Position numbers and translations under genes: made by a program. The notes below the pieces were generated by a model. It ran no database searches. It had not been told where the DNA came from and saw only the letters and a list, made by a program, of their open reading frames with translations. From assembly GCA_030159075.1 (NCBI GenBank), contig BROG01000645.1:332501-396500 (forward strand): a stretch of DNA of 64,000 bases. The letters run 5' to 3'. Source of the stretch: Atrina japonica (taxonomy: Eukaryota; Mollusca; Bivalvia; Pterioida; Pinnidae). The stretch's first letter is position 1. Each line of letters starts with the position of its first letter. Positions 1 through 13,700 of the stretch are shown here, piece by piece.

Positions 1-1
1 T

Positions 2-53
2 GAAAAAAACTTGGAATGGCCTTATGGCAGTGAATTGACTTCCTGCATCGTGG
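2..53 (+). CDS. Possible 3' end of an upstream exon of the cysteine-rich gene
   Basis: The frame from base 2 is open (EKNLEWPYGSELTSCIV) and ends at GTAAAG with one base left over. That phase 1 junction is what the next exon at 763 needs (G+GT gives Gly). A cysteine three residues before the junction matches the second exon of the other modules (for example MCES before the 7384 donor). This would be the end of a fifth module cut by the window edge. The donor is not a perfect consensus and only 52 bases are visible. Confidence 0.45.
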
Positions 54-1741
54 GTAAAGTAGGATTAGTTTTCCTGGTATTATAGATATATCTCAAATGA
101 ACAGAAAACAGGACAACAGGTCATATAAAGTACATGTAATTATCTTGTTTACTTAGTTCTTCAATTAACTGGTCTGACTATACAGCTGCCTGGTGTACAC
201 CCAGGGATTTTCCATCCTATCACACAGGGCCAAAATAAGGCCTCATTTCCAATGCAAAAACAATGCTGAAACCTGAAGAACTTTATCAGCTCCTTACATT
301 TTTTTTTCTCAACTCAAACTTAGGTATAATTCTACATGTACATGTAGTAATTTGACTCATGAGAATATGAAAACACAATAATAGATAACTGACTAAAACT
401 ACCAATAAACAACAGTAAACAAACAAACAAACAAACTGATTTGGTAAATATACATTTTGTGTACATGCCAAAAATGGTAATTCTTTGCACCAGTTTGGGG
501 CTAGTTAATTTGTCATAGGACTAGCAAAATTTGTTTCCAACTAGTACAGTTTGGGGCTAGTTAATTTTTCATAGGACTAGCAAAATTTGTTTCTAACTAG
601 TACAGCTGACTAAAGTGACATGGAAATGCTAAACTTGACCCCTGATGTACATTGTACAGTACGATGTATAATAATTTGAACAAATTGTACATGTAACATC
701 ATTCCATGTGCAGTGTTGATAGTTATTTTTGTTTTAATTTTTTTCTTCTTGTATCATTCCAGGTATTGCAGCACAGGAATGTGATACGAATAAAATGACA
801 GAATGTTCCAAATTTATGGAAAGCACTGACACCAGTATGCGTTGTGAGTAAGTATCACAGTCAAGATGAATTTTGGCAGGGTTATTTATACAGGTAAAAG
901 TTACATCCAATTACCTAAAGGTGTCATCAGATTAAAGGCCATTGATCCAAAGGTGTGATTACTTTTATGGGCATTGATCTATTGGTGTAATGAATGGCTA
1001 TTTATCTACATTGATTTATCCAGCCATTTATCGGGGCCTCTGTGGCCGAGTGGTTTGAGCATTGCGCTGTAAATTACACGGCCTCTCACCTCTGGTTCGA
1101 ATCCCGCTACAGTCATTTCGAATTAAGTGGGAAAGTTTGCCAGTTTTCTTGAGGAAGGTCGGTGGTCTTTTCCCGGGTAACCGGGGTTTCTCCTCCACCA
1201 ATAAAAACTGGATGCCATCATATGACTGAAAAATTGTAGAGTATGGCGTAAAAAAAAAAAAAAAAAAAAAATCAAATCCAGCCATTCATCCATAGGTGTT
1301 ATTTAAAGCCATCTACCTGTATCATCAGGTGTACAAATGTACTGAGATGTTCTGATGATCAGAAATTGATTGCTTTGGCACTGAGATGTACATTTCTGTA
1401 TTCAGTTATTGCTTTAAAATTCCAAATTCCTAACATTCTTTTTACAACTTTTGGTCCGTTCCAAATCCCAGAATTTGTTAATCTTAAAACCAGATACATT
1501 TACATATACATGTACATTGTAAGTGAATGGTAATACCAATGTGGTTGTAATATCTGCAAAAAATGAAAATGAAAATTTCCCGGACAAAGAGAAATCTGAG
1601 AGAAATCTGAGAAGGTCATTATTCCCCTAACGGTAAAACCGGTGGCAGGGCTCTACATCACTTAAAAATTCACTCTTCATTTGGCCAGTAAACCAGACAT
1701 TTTACTAGCCAGCCAGGAACTTTAATTCGCCAATATATATA

Positions 1742-1782
<41 letters not shown>

Positions 1783-4700
1783 AAATGAAATAAAACACAT
1801 TAATTTTTAAGTTGACATGACTTTTTGTTGTTGCAATCCATTTAAATATTATAGACATAATACCAAAGTTATAGGGTATTAACTGTTGACTCTTTGTGCT
1901 CTTTTTAACTCCTGTCTCTGGTTGTTGCTACATTGTATATATGTACTACATTTACATGTAGTTTCAGAGTCATATTTGTAAACATCAAAACATTTAAGCA
2001 AGATAGTCACATAAACATTTAAAAAAATCACATAAATATTAGATTTTACAGCAAGTTTAATAATGGAAATATAATGTTAATGTCTAAAGAAACAGGAATT
2101 AACTTTCAAAACTTAAACCAAATATATTTGGCCTTTTTCTATAGTTTCAACTGGGTCAAAATTCTGCCCCATTCCCAAGGCAAAAAACATTTTATTTTTT
2201 CCCAATTTGACAGAAAAAAAATCCCACTATGGTATTGAGACCACAACTGTAATGAAAAATAAATTAATGTAAGCAGAAATGCATGGTTAAACAAATTCCA
2301 TTACATTTAGATTTCCATCTGTGAAATAATTTTCCACAATTTGACGCAAATTCACGTTAAAAATTCCCAATTGTGTCGCCAAAATTGACAGAAAAAGGTC
2401 TGATTATAAAATATGTAACTCAAATTAAACCACCAATATGTTCCAGCCAAGCATTTATTGCGTACAACTTCATTTATTTATTTTTGTTTTTTAACAAAAT
2501 ATAAGTTCACTTAGATGTTGTCACCAGTATTCCATCTGTTGACATAGAATTGAAATTAAATCACGCTGGAAAGTCTTGTGTACAGAAATTAATAGTTCTT
2601 AATTTTGCAATCTTTTTTTTTCCAATTCCAGAAACTACAATAAAGCAAAGACATGCCTTGAAGAAATACAATCCACTTGCTCATCCAATGCTATGTATGC
2701 AAGTATTGTGCAAGGTGTTACAATGTATGGTGCCGGTTGTGATGGGGGAAGTAACAGTGGTGCTGGCGGAGTTGTTATGCCTGACTGTATGTATAGAAAC
2801 TAATGAGTACAACCCCTGAAGTCACATTTGGACCTGCCCATTTCAAAGAATGGTTAAGTCCTGTGTTAGAATTCAGGGGTGTATGATTTAGAATGAAAAT
2901 TTTATTATAATTTGAAATGTAATATGAACTTGATTGGTCCTTCTGAATTGCTACAGGTATGTGATTGAAAACATGGTTTCATCTACTACAATTTAATGTC
3001 CATAATGCAATAACTTAATTGTAACTAAACTAAGACTTTCTAGTGTTGTCTAATATGATATCAACACTGGGAAATACAGTAAAACCTGCTATAGTGGCCA
3101 CCTCTATATAAGGATTGCCTGTTTATAAGGGTCAGTCCCTTGACTGCATACTTCAACTAAATTAAACCTGTGTATAAGGGTCACCTGCACATAATGGTCA
3201 ATATTTTCTGATCCCTTGGATGGCCCCTATATACAGGTTTCACTGTATTTAATAAAAACCCTGAAGTTGGTGACCACTGGAAATGGAAAGTTGAACTTTG
3301 TGACTATTAAACCTGGAAAGTTGAACTTTGTGACAACTAAACCTTGAAAGTTGAACTTTGTGACTACTTAACTTGAAAAGTTGAACTTTGTGACTACTAA
3401 ACCTGGAAAGTTGAACTTTGTGACTACTAAACCTGGAAAGTTGAACTTTGTGACTACTCAACCTGGAAAGTTGAACTTTGTGACTACTCAACCTGGAAAG
3501 TTGAACTTTGTGACTGCTCAACCTGGAAAGTTGAACTTTGTGACTACTAAACCTGGAAAGTTGAACTTTGTGACTACTTAACTTGAAAAGTTGAACTTTG
3601 TGACTACTCAACCTGGAAAGTTGAACTTTGTGACTACTAAACCTGGAAAGTTGAACTTTGTGACTACTCAACCTGGAAAGTTGAACTTTGTGACTACTCA
3701 ACCTGGAAAGTTGAACTTTGTGACTACTAAACCTGGAAAGTTGAACTTTGTGACTACTAAACCTGGAAAGTTGAACTTTGTGACTACTTTACCTGGAAAG
3801 TTGAACTTTGTGACTACTAAACCTGGAAAGTTGAACTTTGTGACTACTTTACCTGGAAAGTTGAACTTTGTGACTACTAAACCTGGAAAGTTGAACTTTG
3901 TGACTACTTTACCTGGAAAGTTGAACTTTGTGACTACTCAACCTGGAAAGTTGAACTTTGTGACTACTAAACCTGGAAAGTTGAACTTTGTGACAACTAA
4001 ACCTGGAAAGTTGAACTTTGTGACTACTCAACCTGGAAAGTTGAACTTTGTGACTACTAAACCTGGAAAGTTGAACTTTGTGACTACTCAACCTGGAAAG
4101 TTGAACTTTGTGACTACTAAACCTGAGATTGAACTTGTGACTACACGTACTTAACCTGGAAAGTTGAACTTTGTGACTACATAACCCAGAAAGTTGAACT
4201 TTCATGACTAAAAGTTGCATAAAATTCTTGCTATTGTTTATCAGTGATTCATTAAGTATATTTACTATAAACTTGTAGCCAACAGTATTCTGTAAAGTTG
4301 AAACCTTTTGGCTGGACATTCAATTCTGCAAATGTAGACATTTAAAATAAATATTAATAGATACATTACCGGTATTATCCATAGTGTTTAACTTTTAATT
4401 TCTTATGGTCGGGGGGCTTGGGGCAGGGGGTGGGGGCGGAGTAATCATTTGTGTCTTACAGACAGCACAACAATTTCAAGTTCTACTTCAACATCACTGT
4501 TTGTCAAATATAAAGTACATGGAACTACATGTATACTCATGCATGTGGCAGAGTGGAGGGGGGGGGGAGGCATCATCCATTCCTAGTTTGGTACATGTAG
4601 ACACAGCTTATGCCCCTTTAAAATCAGGAATAAAATTATATGTATCTGTATTTGTTTTTTTTTTTTGTTTTTTTTTTTGTTTTTTTTTATTTGTTTTTTT

Positions 4701-7700
4701 TGTTTGTTTATTGACAGCTTGCGTAATGGAGGCTTCAACATGTACTCAGATTTTGAATGAGAATGGAGGCAACATATCTGATCCAACAATGATGTGTGTG
4801 TAAGTAACTCAAGACTTTTTCTTGTTTCGGGAATTTGCACGAGACATAAACAAAATGTCAGAATTGCAAAGTCATAACTTAAAAGCGCATTGCAAAGGAG
4901 GTAATAAAGCACCATACTAGCAAACGTTTTGCAGACTGAGACTAGGCCATAACAACTAAGGTTGTACATTGAACCCGATCACAAAGCGCATCCATTATTC
5001 GGATAATGTGAACTGCACGAAGTGATGGATATGCTGGGATAGAGTAAAATATATAGCATGAAACAAAATGTTGCATTTAATTCATGATTATCAAATAACA
5101 CAGATTTTATCTAAGTTTTAGCACCAAGGAAACAGTCAGCCACTGAATATTTCTTTTAGAACAATGAATGTATGACAGGGACATTAAGGTGATAAAAACA
5201 CTGAACATTAATCCTTCTGGGTATTCTGACGTGTTGCCCTCACCAAAGGGATTAACTGAACATGTAAAACTGTTGATGAATGCTTTCTCGCCCTCTCCAT
5301 AGGTTTACCCATGTATTATTATTTATATTTATAGAATCTTTAAGTTAATTTCTTGATCAAGATCATGGATCATGATATTGAATCTGATTAAACTGCATAG
5401 ATTCATTTCAGTGTTCAGTTGTCATCAGTGCTGGTCATCTGTTTTGTACGGAAGAATTTCTGTGCCGATTTTAAACATTTTTCTAATTTGATAAAAGTAA
5501 AAAACGCTTATAATCAAGGAAGTAAATTGGTCTACAGTTTTGCCTACTGCTTCATTTTAGATATGAAGTATGGATACATAATTATAAAAAATTGAAGAAT
5601 TTTATAAAATTCTCTGATTTTTACCTAATTTCTATGGAAATGCTGGGTAAATCGGAGAGTTTTATATGCCCCAGCTGGAGCATATAAAATTTTCCGATTT
5701 TGATGTTTCCAAAGAAATTAAGATTTTACCCCCGCATTTCCACAGAAATCATTTATATCTAACATACATCTTGAAGACATAAGCCTGCCTAACATAAAGA
5801 AATAAAGACATTTTTAAAAAAAAAAAAAAATCACAAGTTTCCACAATATATCAATCCTAATGTGTATTTATATGATTCTCTATTATTGACATTCTGTTTT
5901 TTGTTTCATGTACATGACTATCTTTAACTGTACTATTAGTGAAATGCAATACAGAAATTGTGCGTCATTGAAGAATATTCATTGTGGCCCTATCTCTTAT
6001 ATCAATGAGTTTTTTCCAGCGGTTTCGAGTTTGGATGGATTTAGTTAATAGTTTATAGCCAACATAAATTTTGACAAAATATTCTCTAAATTATGTACTC
6101 TGCATAACTTTTTTGTAGTCAATCAATGACAAAATTTGTCATTGTCACAGAATCAGTCTTGACCATATTTCATTTCACAATCCATAAATATCATTTTACT
6201 AGTGTTTTACAACTTCAGAAAATGTCCATGATTTGTCTTTTAGTATCTTCTACTTTTGAATCACAATTCTCAAATAAGTACCTATTTTGTGGTTTTAACA
6301 GGAATAATTTTTTTGTAAGGTAAAAGCACTTTATTGCCCAAAATATTCACAATATTGGGTTGTCAGAAGTTGTGCAGAAGTTAAACATATATATACTTTT
6401 TGAATTGATACAAATATAATTTTACTTTATTTATTTTGTTGAAGACCGTAGGCAGAATACATGTAGAAACAATTTCTCAGTACACTTACCCTATTGCAAA
6501 TCTAACAGGAAGATTATTACCCTTTCACTTTCTTTCAAAACAGTTTTCGTGATTTACAAACCAGAAACTTGATGGTCTATTTAGTATTTACATGTGTAGA
6601 TCACAATAATGTATTGGATAAACCAAAATAAAATGTTAATAGATTTCATAATTAAATAATCTACATGAAATTTTGCATTTATAACCAAAATTACTAAAAG
6701 GATACAAAATAATTTTGTTCGGTCCCTATTTTTATTGCTTTGATCCAATTTCAATGAAACATGAAATAATAATATTAAAAAAAAACAATTCGATCGTTGG
6801 GTCTAAAATCTAAAAATGAAATCCCAAAGACCTACAAATCAAATTGGTATGGCCATATATATATAAATGAAAGATTAATTGAGGATATCCAGTTTTCAGC
6901 AATTTTTGTTAATTTTCACGGTTTTTACCTGAAAATTCCTAAACACCCCAACGGCCAGAGTGCTAACATGGCTCATTTTGTTGCAGTTTTGATAAGCTTT
7001 CAGAAAAACATAACCTCCAAAATCCCCGTTGAGGGGGTGGGGTGGGGGAGGGGGGGGGGACAAACACATTATTAGCTGGGGACTATAATGCCCCTGTAAG
7101 AAAAGAGTCATGTCATCTTTGATACAAACTGAAAATATCCTGTCTTTTCTTCATTATGTGTATGCCGGCAGAAGTGTGATGGGGTCAGTAGATTTTAGCC
7201 CTGTAGGCCACTTGCGAAGAAATGTTAAATTCCAGCCCTGTATTATATCTCTGAATTTCTGTTTTCAGTAACTTCAAACAATTCAAAGCATGCTGGGATC
7301 CAGTAGCATTGAAATGCAAAGACAATCAACAGTTTATTGATATGAATAAAAACTTCGCCAGCATGTTGACGATGTGTGAGAGTGGTATGTATTGTCTACC
7401 CAGGACCACTTATCAATCTGTTACACTGCTTATTAAAGTGTTATATCATTGTATATTGCCGATTTACTAGTGACAGTACTGATATACCTGTGACATTGAT
7501 TATCAACCTGTGACAGTGCTTATCTATCTGTGGCAGTGTATATCTACCTGTGGCAGTGCACATCTACCTGTGGCAGTGCATATCTACGTGTGGCAGTACT
7601 TATCTATCTGGCAATGCTTATCTATCTGTGACAGTGCTTATGTACCTGTAACAGTACTTATCTACCTGTGACAGTGCTTATCTTCTTAGGACAGTACTTA

Positions 7701-10700
7701 TATACCTGTGACAGTGCTTATTTACTTGTGACAGTGCTTATCTATATGTGGCAGTGTTTATCTACCTGTGACAGTGCTTATATACCTGTGACAGTGCTTA
7801 TCTACCTGTGAGTGCTTATCTATCTATGGCAGTGCTTATTTTCCTATGACAGTGCTTATATACCTGTGACAGTGCTTATATACCTGTGACAGTGCTTATC
7901 TACCTTTGACAGTCCATTATTAACTGTGACAGTACTTATCTACCTACGAACAGTGCTTATCAACTTGTAACAGTGCTCTTGTAACAGTGCTTATCAACTT
8001 GTAACAGTGCTTATCAACTTGTAACAGTGCTTATCGATTTGTGACAGCTGATCAACTCACACAGACATGACAGTGATCGTGTTTCAATTAGTTGGCAATG
8101 TCTGACAGTGACTGTCATTTCCTGGCAATTCAGTTTGTCTTGTCACTTTGATTTTTGCTGTTTACAATTGATGAATATCAAGTGCTATTAATTCTTATGC
8201 ATGACAAAAGAATTTATTGTGTCACAGTGACAGTAACTGCTCTGCTAAATAGTCAGGTTGTGACAATGAATGCCATGTGACAGTAAATATCATCATAGGA
8301 CAATGGCAGTTGACAATGATTATGACCATGAATTATTATCGTTATGACAATGATGATCATCACATATGATAGTCATCATAAGAAAAAGTAAAACGATCAT
8401 GTGACAATGATGGTCATGATGTGGCAGTGATAATCGTCATGACAAAAAATTTTGTGACTGTTAGTCATTACTTGACAGTGAAAACTTCATATGGCAAATG
8501 ATAATCGTATGACAACAAAAAATATCTTATGATGTATGACAACAAAAATCATCTTATGACATCATATGACAGTAAAAAACATCTTATGACATCATATGAC
8601 AACAATAATTATCTTATGACAAGTATATTATGGTTTGAGATTTAAAAAATTATTTTGTAATTTTTGTTTCAGATTGTGATTTAAAACAGCTTCAGGAATG
8701 CTTATCAGATATCCAAAAAGTTGATATGACTTTGTTAAGTACAGTTAAAGAACTCCAGGCTACTTGTCAGTAAGTAATTGGTCTCCCACAGATTCCCCTG
8801 GGGACAGTGGGGACGATAGTATGTGTTGTGTCAGTTTTTCCTTTTCCTTCGTCCAGGCCATATTTACCACATTAGGCCACCCAAGATAAATTCTATTTTA
8901 AACATCTGCCGCCCACGTAGGCATTTAATGAAATTAAAAATCAAACTAACAAAATTCTCTTGAAATTTAGAATTAACAGTCTGTTGTCATCTCTCTCTAT
9001 TACTGTATCTGTTTCCCAATCCTACATTTATCCAACAAATAAATACAAAATCTCAAACCTCTCCAGTGAGACTTTGAATGGAGACACAGAAGAAGTTTAG
9101 GAACAGTGTTATTTTTCTCTGATTTATTTTTATTTGTTTTTATTGAAATTTTTGTAATGCCAAGATCAGTGTTTCAACTAGACTGGACCTTTGCGGCATT
9201 TCTGAAAAATCAAGTATCTATCCCATTCCATCCCATCCCATTCCAATAAGAGAAATATGTGGGCCTAAATTGGTGCTAAAGAAGTCATGTTGGCCTGTAT
9301 CTAACTTTAAAATGTTTAAAGGAGTATTAGATGTGCTTACCAAAAAAAAAAAAGTATTTCGATTTTTTTTTTCTACTTTTACTACTTGTACTTGATGTGC
9401 AATAACAAATAAAAGCTGTACTCAGGCATAAAAGTCTTGTATTCCTATATAAATTGAGAAAATAAAGTCAGATCCAGTGTGGTATTCATATACAAATGGT
9501 AAGGTTGTGTTAATAAGTTGCAAGTGGAAATGTGTCAAACCTGGGTTTCTCGAGCAATTTTCACAAAATATGTAGGAATTTAAGAATTTTTATGCCTGTG
9601 TTTAGTTCCTTTTTGTTATTGTAGATCAATCTAAGTAGTAAGGAAGTGGATCATTTTGCCCATTAGGCTAAGACTTGACTTACATGTTACCTTGCTTGTT
9701 TGTAGCTCAGTGTTATTTACATGCTTGGAACTAATTCATATTTACCTTGAATACAAAACAGTTTGATGATCCTGACTAACACTTTTGAATATATCTAGAG
9801 AGTTATTATACAGTTAGAATTAGCCTGGGATCCTGGCTCACTGATGCTAACGCTGTCAGTATATCGACAAAGTAAGATTGGGCCAGGAACCCAGGCTAAG
9901 TTAGCATTTGTACTTTCGGAACTCTTGAGAGTTATCATATAAATAGTGTTCATGGTAATAATTCATGAAAAAGATTCATGGTGGAATAACCCTCAGCTGA
10001 AGTTTTAAAGCAGACGAAATTCAACTTCAAATACTTGGAGAATATTTGTGTTTTAGAGTTTTTAGTGAAGCTAATGTTAAAAATGTATTGGAAGATAAAT
10101 ATAACATACGGTATACAGGGTTATTTTTGCCAAAATGCACATGCAAACAGTTTTGCTCCGTTTTAAATTCACCCAGACTTTTATTATTAAAAATAGATGA
10201 ATTTACCATTCTGAATTTGCTCAGTTTTGAATTCACCCACTGAGAATGAGGGCAAAAGGGGCAAAAATAAAATGGGGGCCCTAAATTTCCCTGTATACAG
10301 TATTTCTTTAAACCTAAACAACAATGAATCGCAAAAGATCTGAGTGATAAATCAGATATTACAAATACAAGTATTATGGCTGAATGAGGCTCTGTAGGTG
10401 ATGGGCTACAAAGTTTGTGAGGGAAAAATTTTTTGCCAATAAATGGGGCCCACTAGGGCCTGCTGAAATTGGTCAAAAATTCAAATTTATCAGATTTCAA
10501 CCAAAATTGGTAGACAGTATCCCCTAGCAAAGGTAATCTGCATTTGGGTAAAGGAAATTGACTGCGCCCCTTTGGGCTCCATATGGGGTCAAAAAGGGGC
10601 AAAATCTAAAAAAATTCCTTCAAATGTTTTTTTCTGAAGAACCATTAGGCTGACATCAACCAAATTTGTCAGGCAACCTTTTCATGGAAAGCTGTTTCAA

Positions 10701-13700
10701 GTCTGCCAAAATCTTAGGGATATCTCCTTATGGTGCTACATAAAGGGCAAAAAAGGGGTAAAAATTTGTACTTATTAAAAACTTCTGTCTCACAAACCAG
10801 TGTATGGATTCGCTTTATCTTTAGTAATGAGGGTCTATAGACCAATCTTAATAAAATCTTGTAAATATTCATTGTATTTGAAAACGAGGCTTAGTATGGC
10901 AGTGCCCATTGATGAAAAGTTAGGCCTTATATATTGCTGCCAATACTACCAACAATAACAAATTGTCCAGGTCAGACTTGTATTTCATAACAGTAGGCTG
11001 AAATTCTGCCTCGATTTGAAGTCACTTTTTCGGGGGGGGGGTGTTAAAAAAAGTACCCAAGCTGGCCAATCCCATTATCTTTCTGGATTTTTTCATTCTT
11101 ATTCATGTTTATTAGCCATTTGATCAACTTATACACATTTTTCATGTATTCTGTAATGTTGACCAATTTTGCCAGGTGAGCTATATAAGGCACCTTAGGA
11201 TTCAACCTGGACATTAAACGTAGAATTTATTTAGTGTGGCCTTATAGCTTCACAGGTCAAAATTTCCGAAGAGCTAATGCCATACCCTCTGCATCATCAG
11301 CAATGTTGCAGTAGTTTATGACAAAAACTTGAACCAGGGCTATATCTTTTACACTATATAGGGTAAAAGTGAGTCAACTATCGCCATTTTCCCATAGCTT
11401 TCTTTGTTATAAAAGAAATGGTTTTCAAATACCCGCCACAAAGTTATGCTTGTGTCAATTCTTGTCAAAATACATGTGTGTATAAAAATTATATTCATCA
11501 TCATCATCATCATCATCATCTAGTATTAGTTTTAACCTCATTTGAAACTTTGTCTGAGAAGCAACAGTGTGTTTGCAGTCAGTGTTTTGTTGACGTCTTT
11601 TACTATGAACAATGAAGAGAAAATGTTGCAGCAAATTTCACACCTCACTTAAAAATACTTGTAGTTTTCATGAAAAGAAACCGACACATTCCAAACCAAC
11701 TTAGAAAGATAATTCCTATACTTTCAAACAATTGAGCAAAAGTTTATAAGATTTTATAGAGCACATAGTATTGGACCAAGTATTTTTCAAAAGTTGATTT
11801 AGCATGGAGAATTATGGGAAATGATTTTAGTTGACCTAGATTCTTGTCATAGGTGCTGGTGTAGGTACGCTAAGAATACCGATAAAAAAAAACCCATTCT
11901 AGCATTCAAACTGATCACCCATATATTTCCTTCTTTTTATGCCCCCATGGCACGTTTTCAGTTAGTCATTAGTCTCTTTTCTCAATAGTACTAGTCTCAC
12001 TAATGGATACTCATTGATAAGCTGGAGTGTGATCAGTTGTCCTTTTCTCACTAACCTATTAATTAGTCCATAGTGTTCCATACTTGCCCCACATTACGAA
12101 GGATCCGTTTGTTATTATTTCGCTGTTGAATGTATTGGAGTGAAATACCTTTTGTGCACTTCAGTATAAAGAGGGAAAGACAAAGGGGCACAACTCCCTA
12201 TATTTTATTAATTCTGAAATTTTGTATTGCAGGGCAATAACTACCTTCCAACAATGCTTTGGTACATTGTATGAATCCTGTAAGACTGTTATTGTACAGC
12301 AGCCGGATAAAGCCAAAATGATCCAACAACAGCAGGAAATGTCCAAAAAGATGAGCAAATTGATTTGTGTGGACAATTTACCAAGTAAGTCAAACCAAAA
12401 TTAACTCATCAACCCCTGACATCACATTTAAATCTTCCAATTTCAAAGAATGGTTGAGTCTACTGTTAGAATTCAGGGGTGTATGATTTAGAATCAATAT
12501 TTTATAATAATGTTACATGTAATATGAACTTCTTCACTCCTGAATTTTCACAGGAGACCATATTCTGTGGAACTTCGCTTAAAGACCACCTTGCTTAAGA
12601 GACCACTTTGCATTTCAGACCACAAATTTTCAGTCTTCTGACTAATACCTGATAAGTACAGAACCTTACTTAAGAAACCACCTCACTGATCAGACCACTT
12701 CAGGTCAGTCAGTTTGGTGGTCTTAATAGTGAGGTTTCACTGTATTTACTGTAATAGGGCATGTATAATCTGCAATCTTTTCTCTCTAAAATTCATCTCG
12801 GGGAGGGGGGGGGGGGGTTGCAGATAATACAGTACAACAGGCAATTTTTTCCCGGGACTACTGTAGGAAATTCGGCATCGGATGGTAAACCCGACAAAGT
12901 TTTTGATTTCATCATCGCTTTCTGTATGCTTGTAAAGTGTTTATTTATCTACGGGGACGGTGAATAAATGTTAAATAAATTTATCTTACCTTCAGTGTGT
13001 ATGTATTTCAATTTACAAATAGCCTAAATAGTTGCAAAGAATTGAGATCTTGGATGGCACATGGCGAGTGACACTCTTCTATTTCCGATTGGTAATCAGG
13101 CATGACTTTCATGGTAGATTATCCATAGGAAACAAAATAGTAACGTGCCTGTGTGTGATGGTAACCTTCCTCATAGAGTTTTATGTGATTATTGAAAATA
13201 TGAACAAACTTAACACGAAATCTAATGATTATTTCGCACTTGTGAATGACAAAAATAACATCCACATTGTAACTCTGCATGAGGGAGTTAAACGGAAGTG
13301 CAATATTATCTTGTAGTTTCGTATTTCTGACACCCATTATGTAGTTTCACATTAATTTCAAATAATTATTTTTATCATATTTTCTCTTAATATTTAATAT
13401 ATGTCTATCCATTTCTGTCAAATTACAATCTAGAGATTGATATGAAAAAGAAACATTTGTTCGTTCAGCCCTTTTATACAGCAATTTTCGGTCCCATTGA
13501 TGGCCATGTGGATTAGGTGTAAACGCACAAACTCCTTTTTTTCTCTGAGATCTGATGCTGAAATTGGGGAATGGGGGTGTGGATAATACATAAATGCGGA
13601 TTATACACGCCCGATTATGGTATTTATTTTAGTGAGGTTAGATGTGACCACAGGAGTGAATCAGATAAAAATAAGATTTTAGCACCCTCCCACTAAAAGA

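Noticed and set aside
3281..4195. Regular repeats resembling a CRISPR array
   Set aside because: Units are contiguous with no unique spacers, and the surrounding DNA is clearly animal.
3249..4319. Decapeptide-repeat frames on both strands over the 30-bp array
   Set aside because: Produced by the minisatellite in an intron; no start context, splice structure or homologue supports coding.
13032..13316. 94-codon open frame
   Set aside because: Lies in an intron of the cysteine-rich gene, with no recognisable domain and no splice support.
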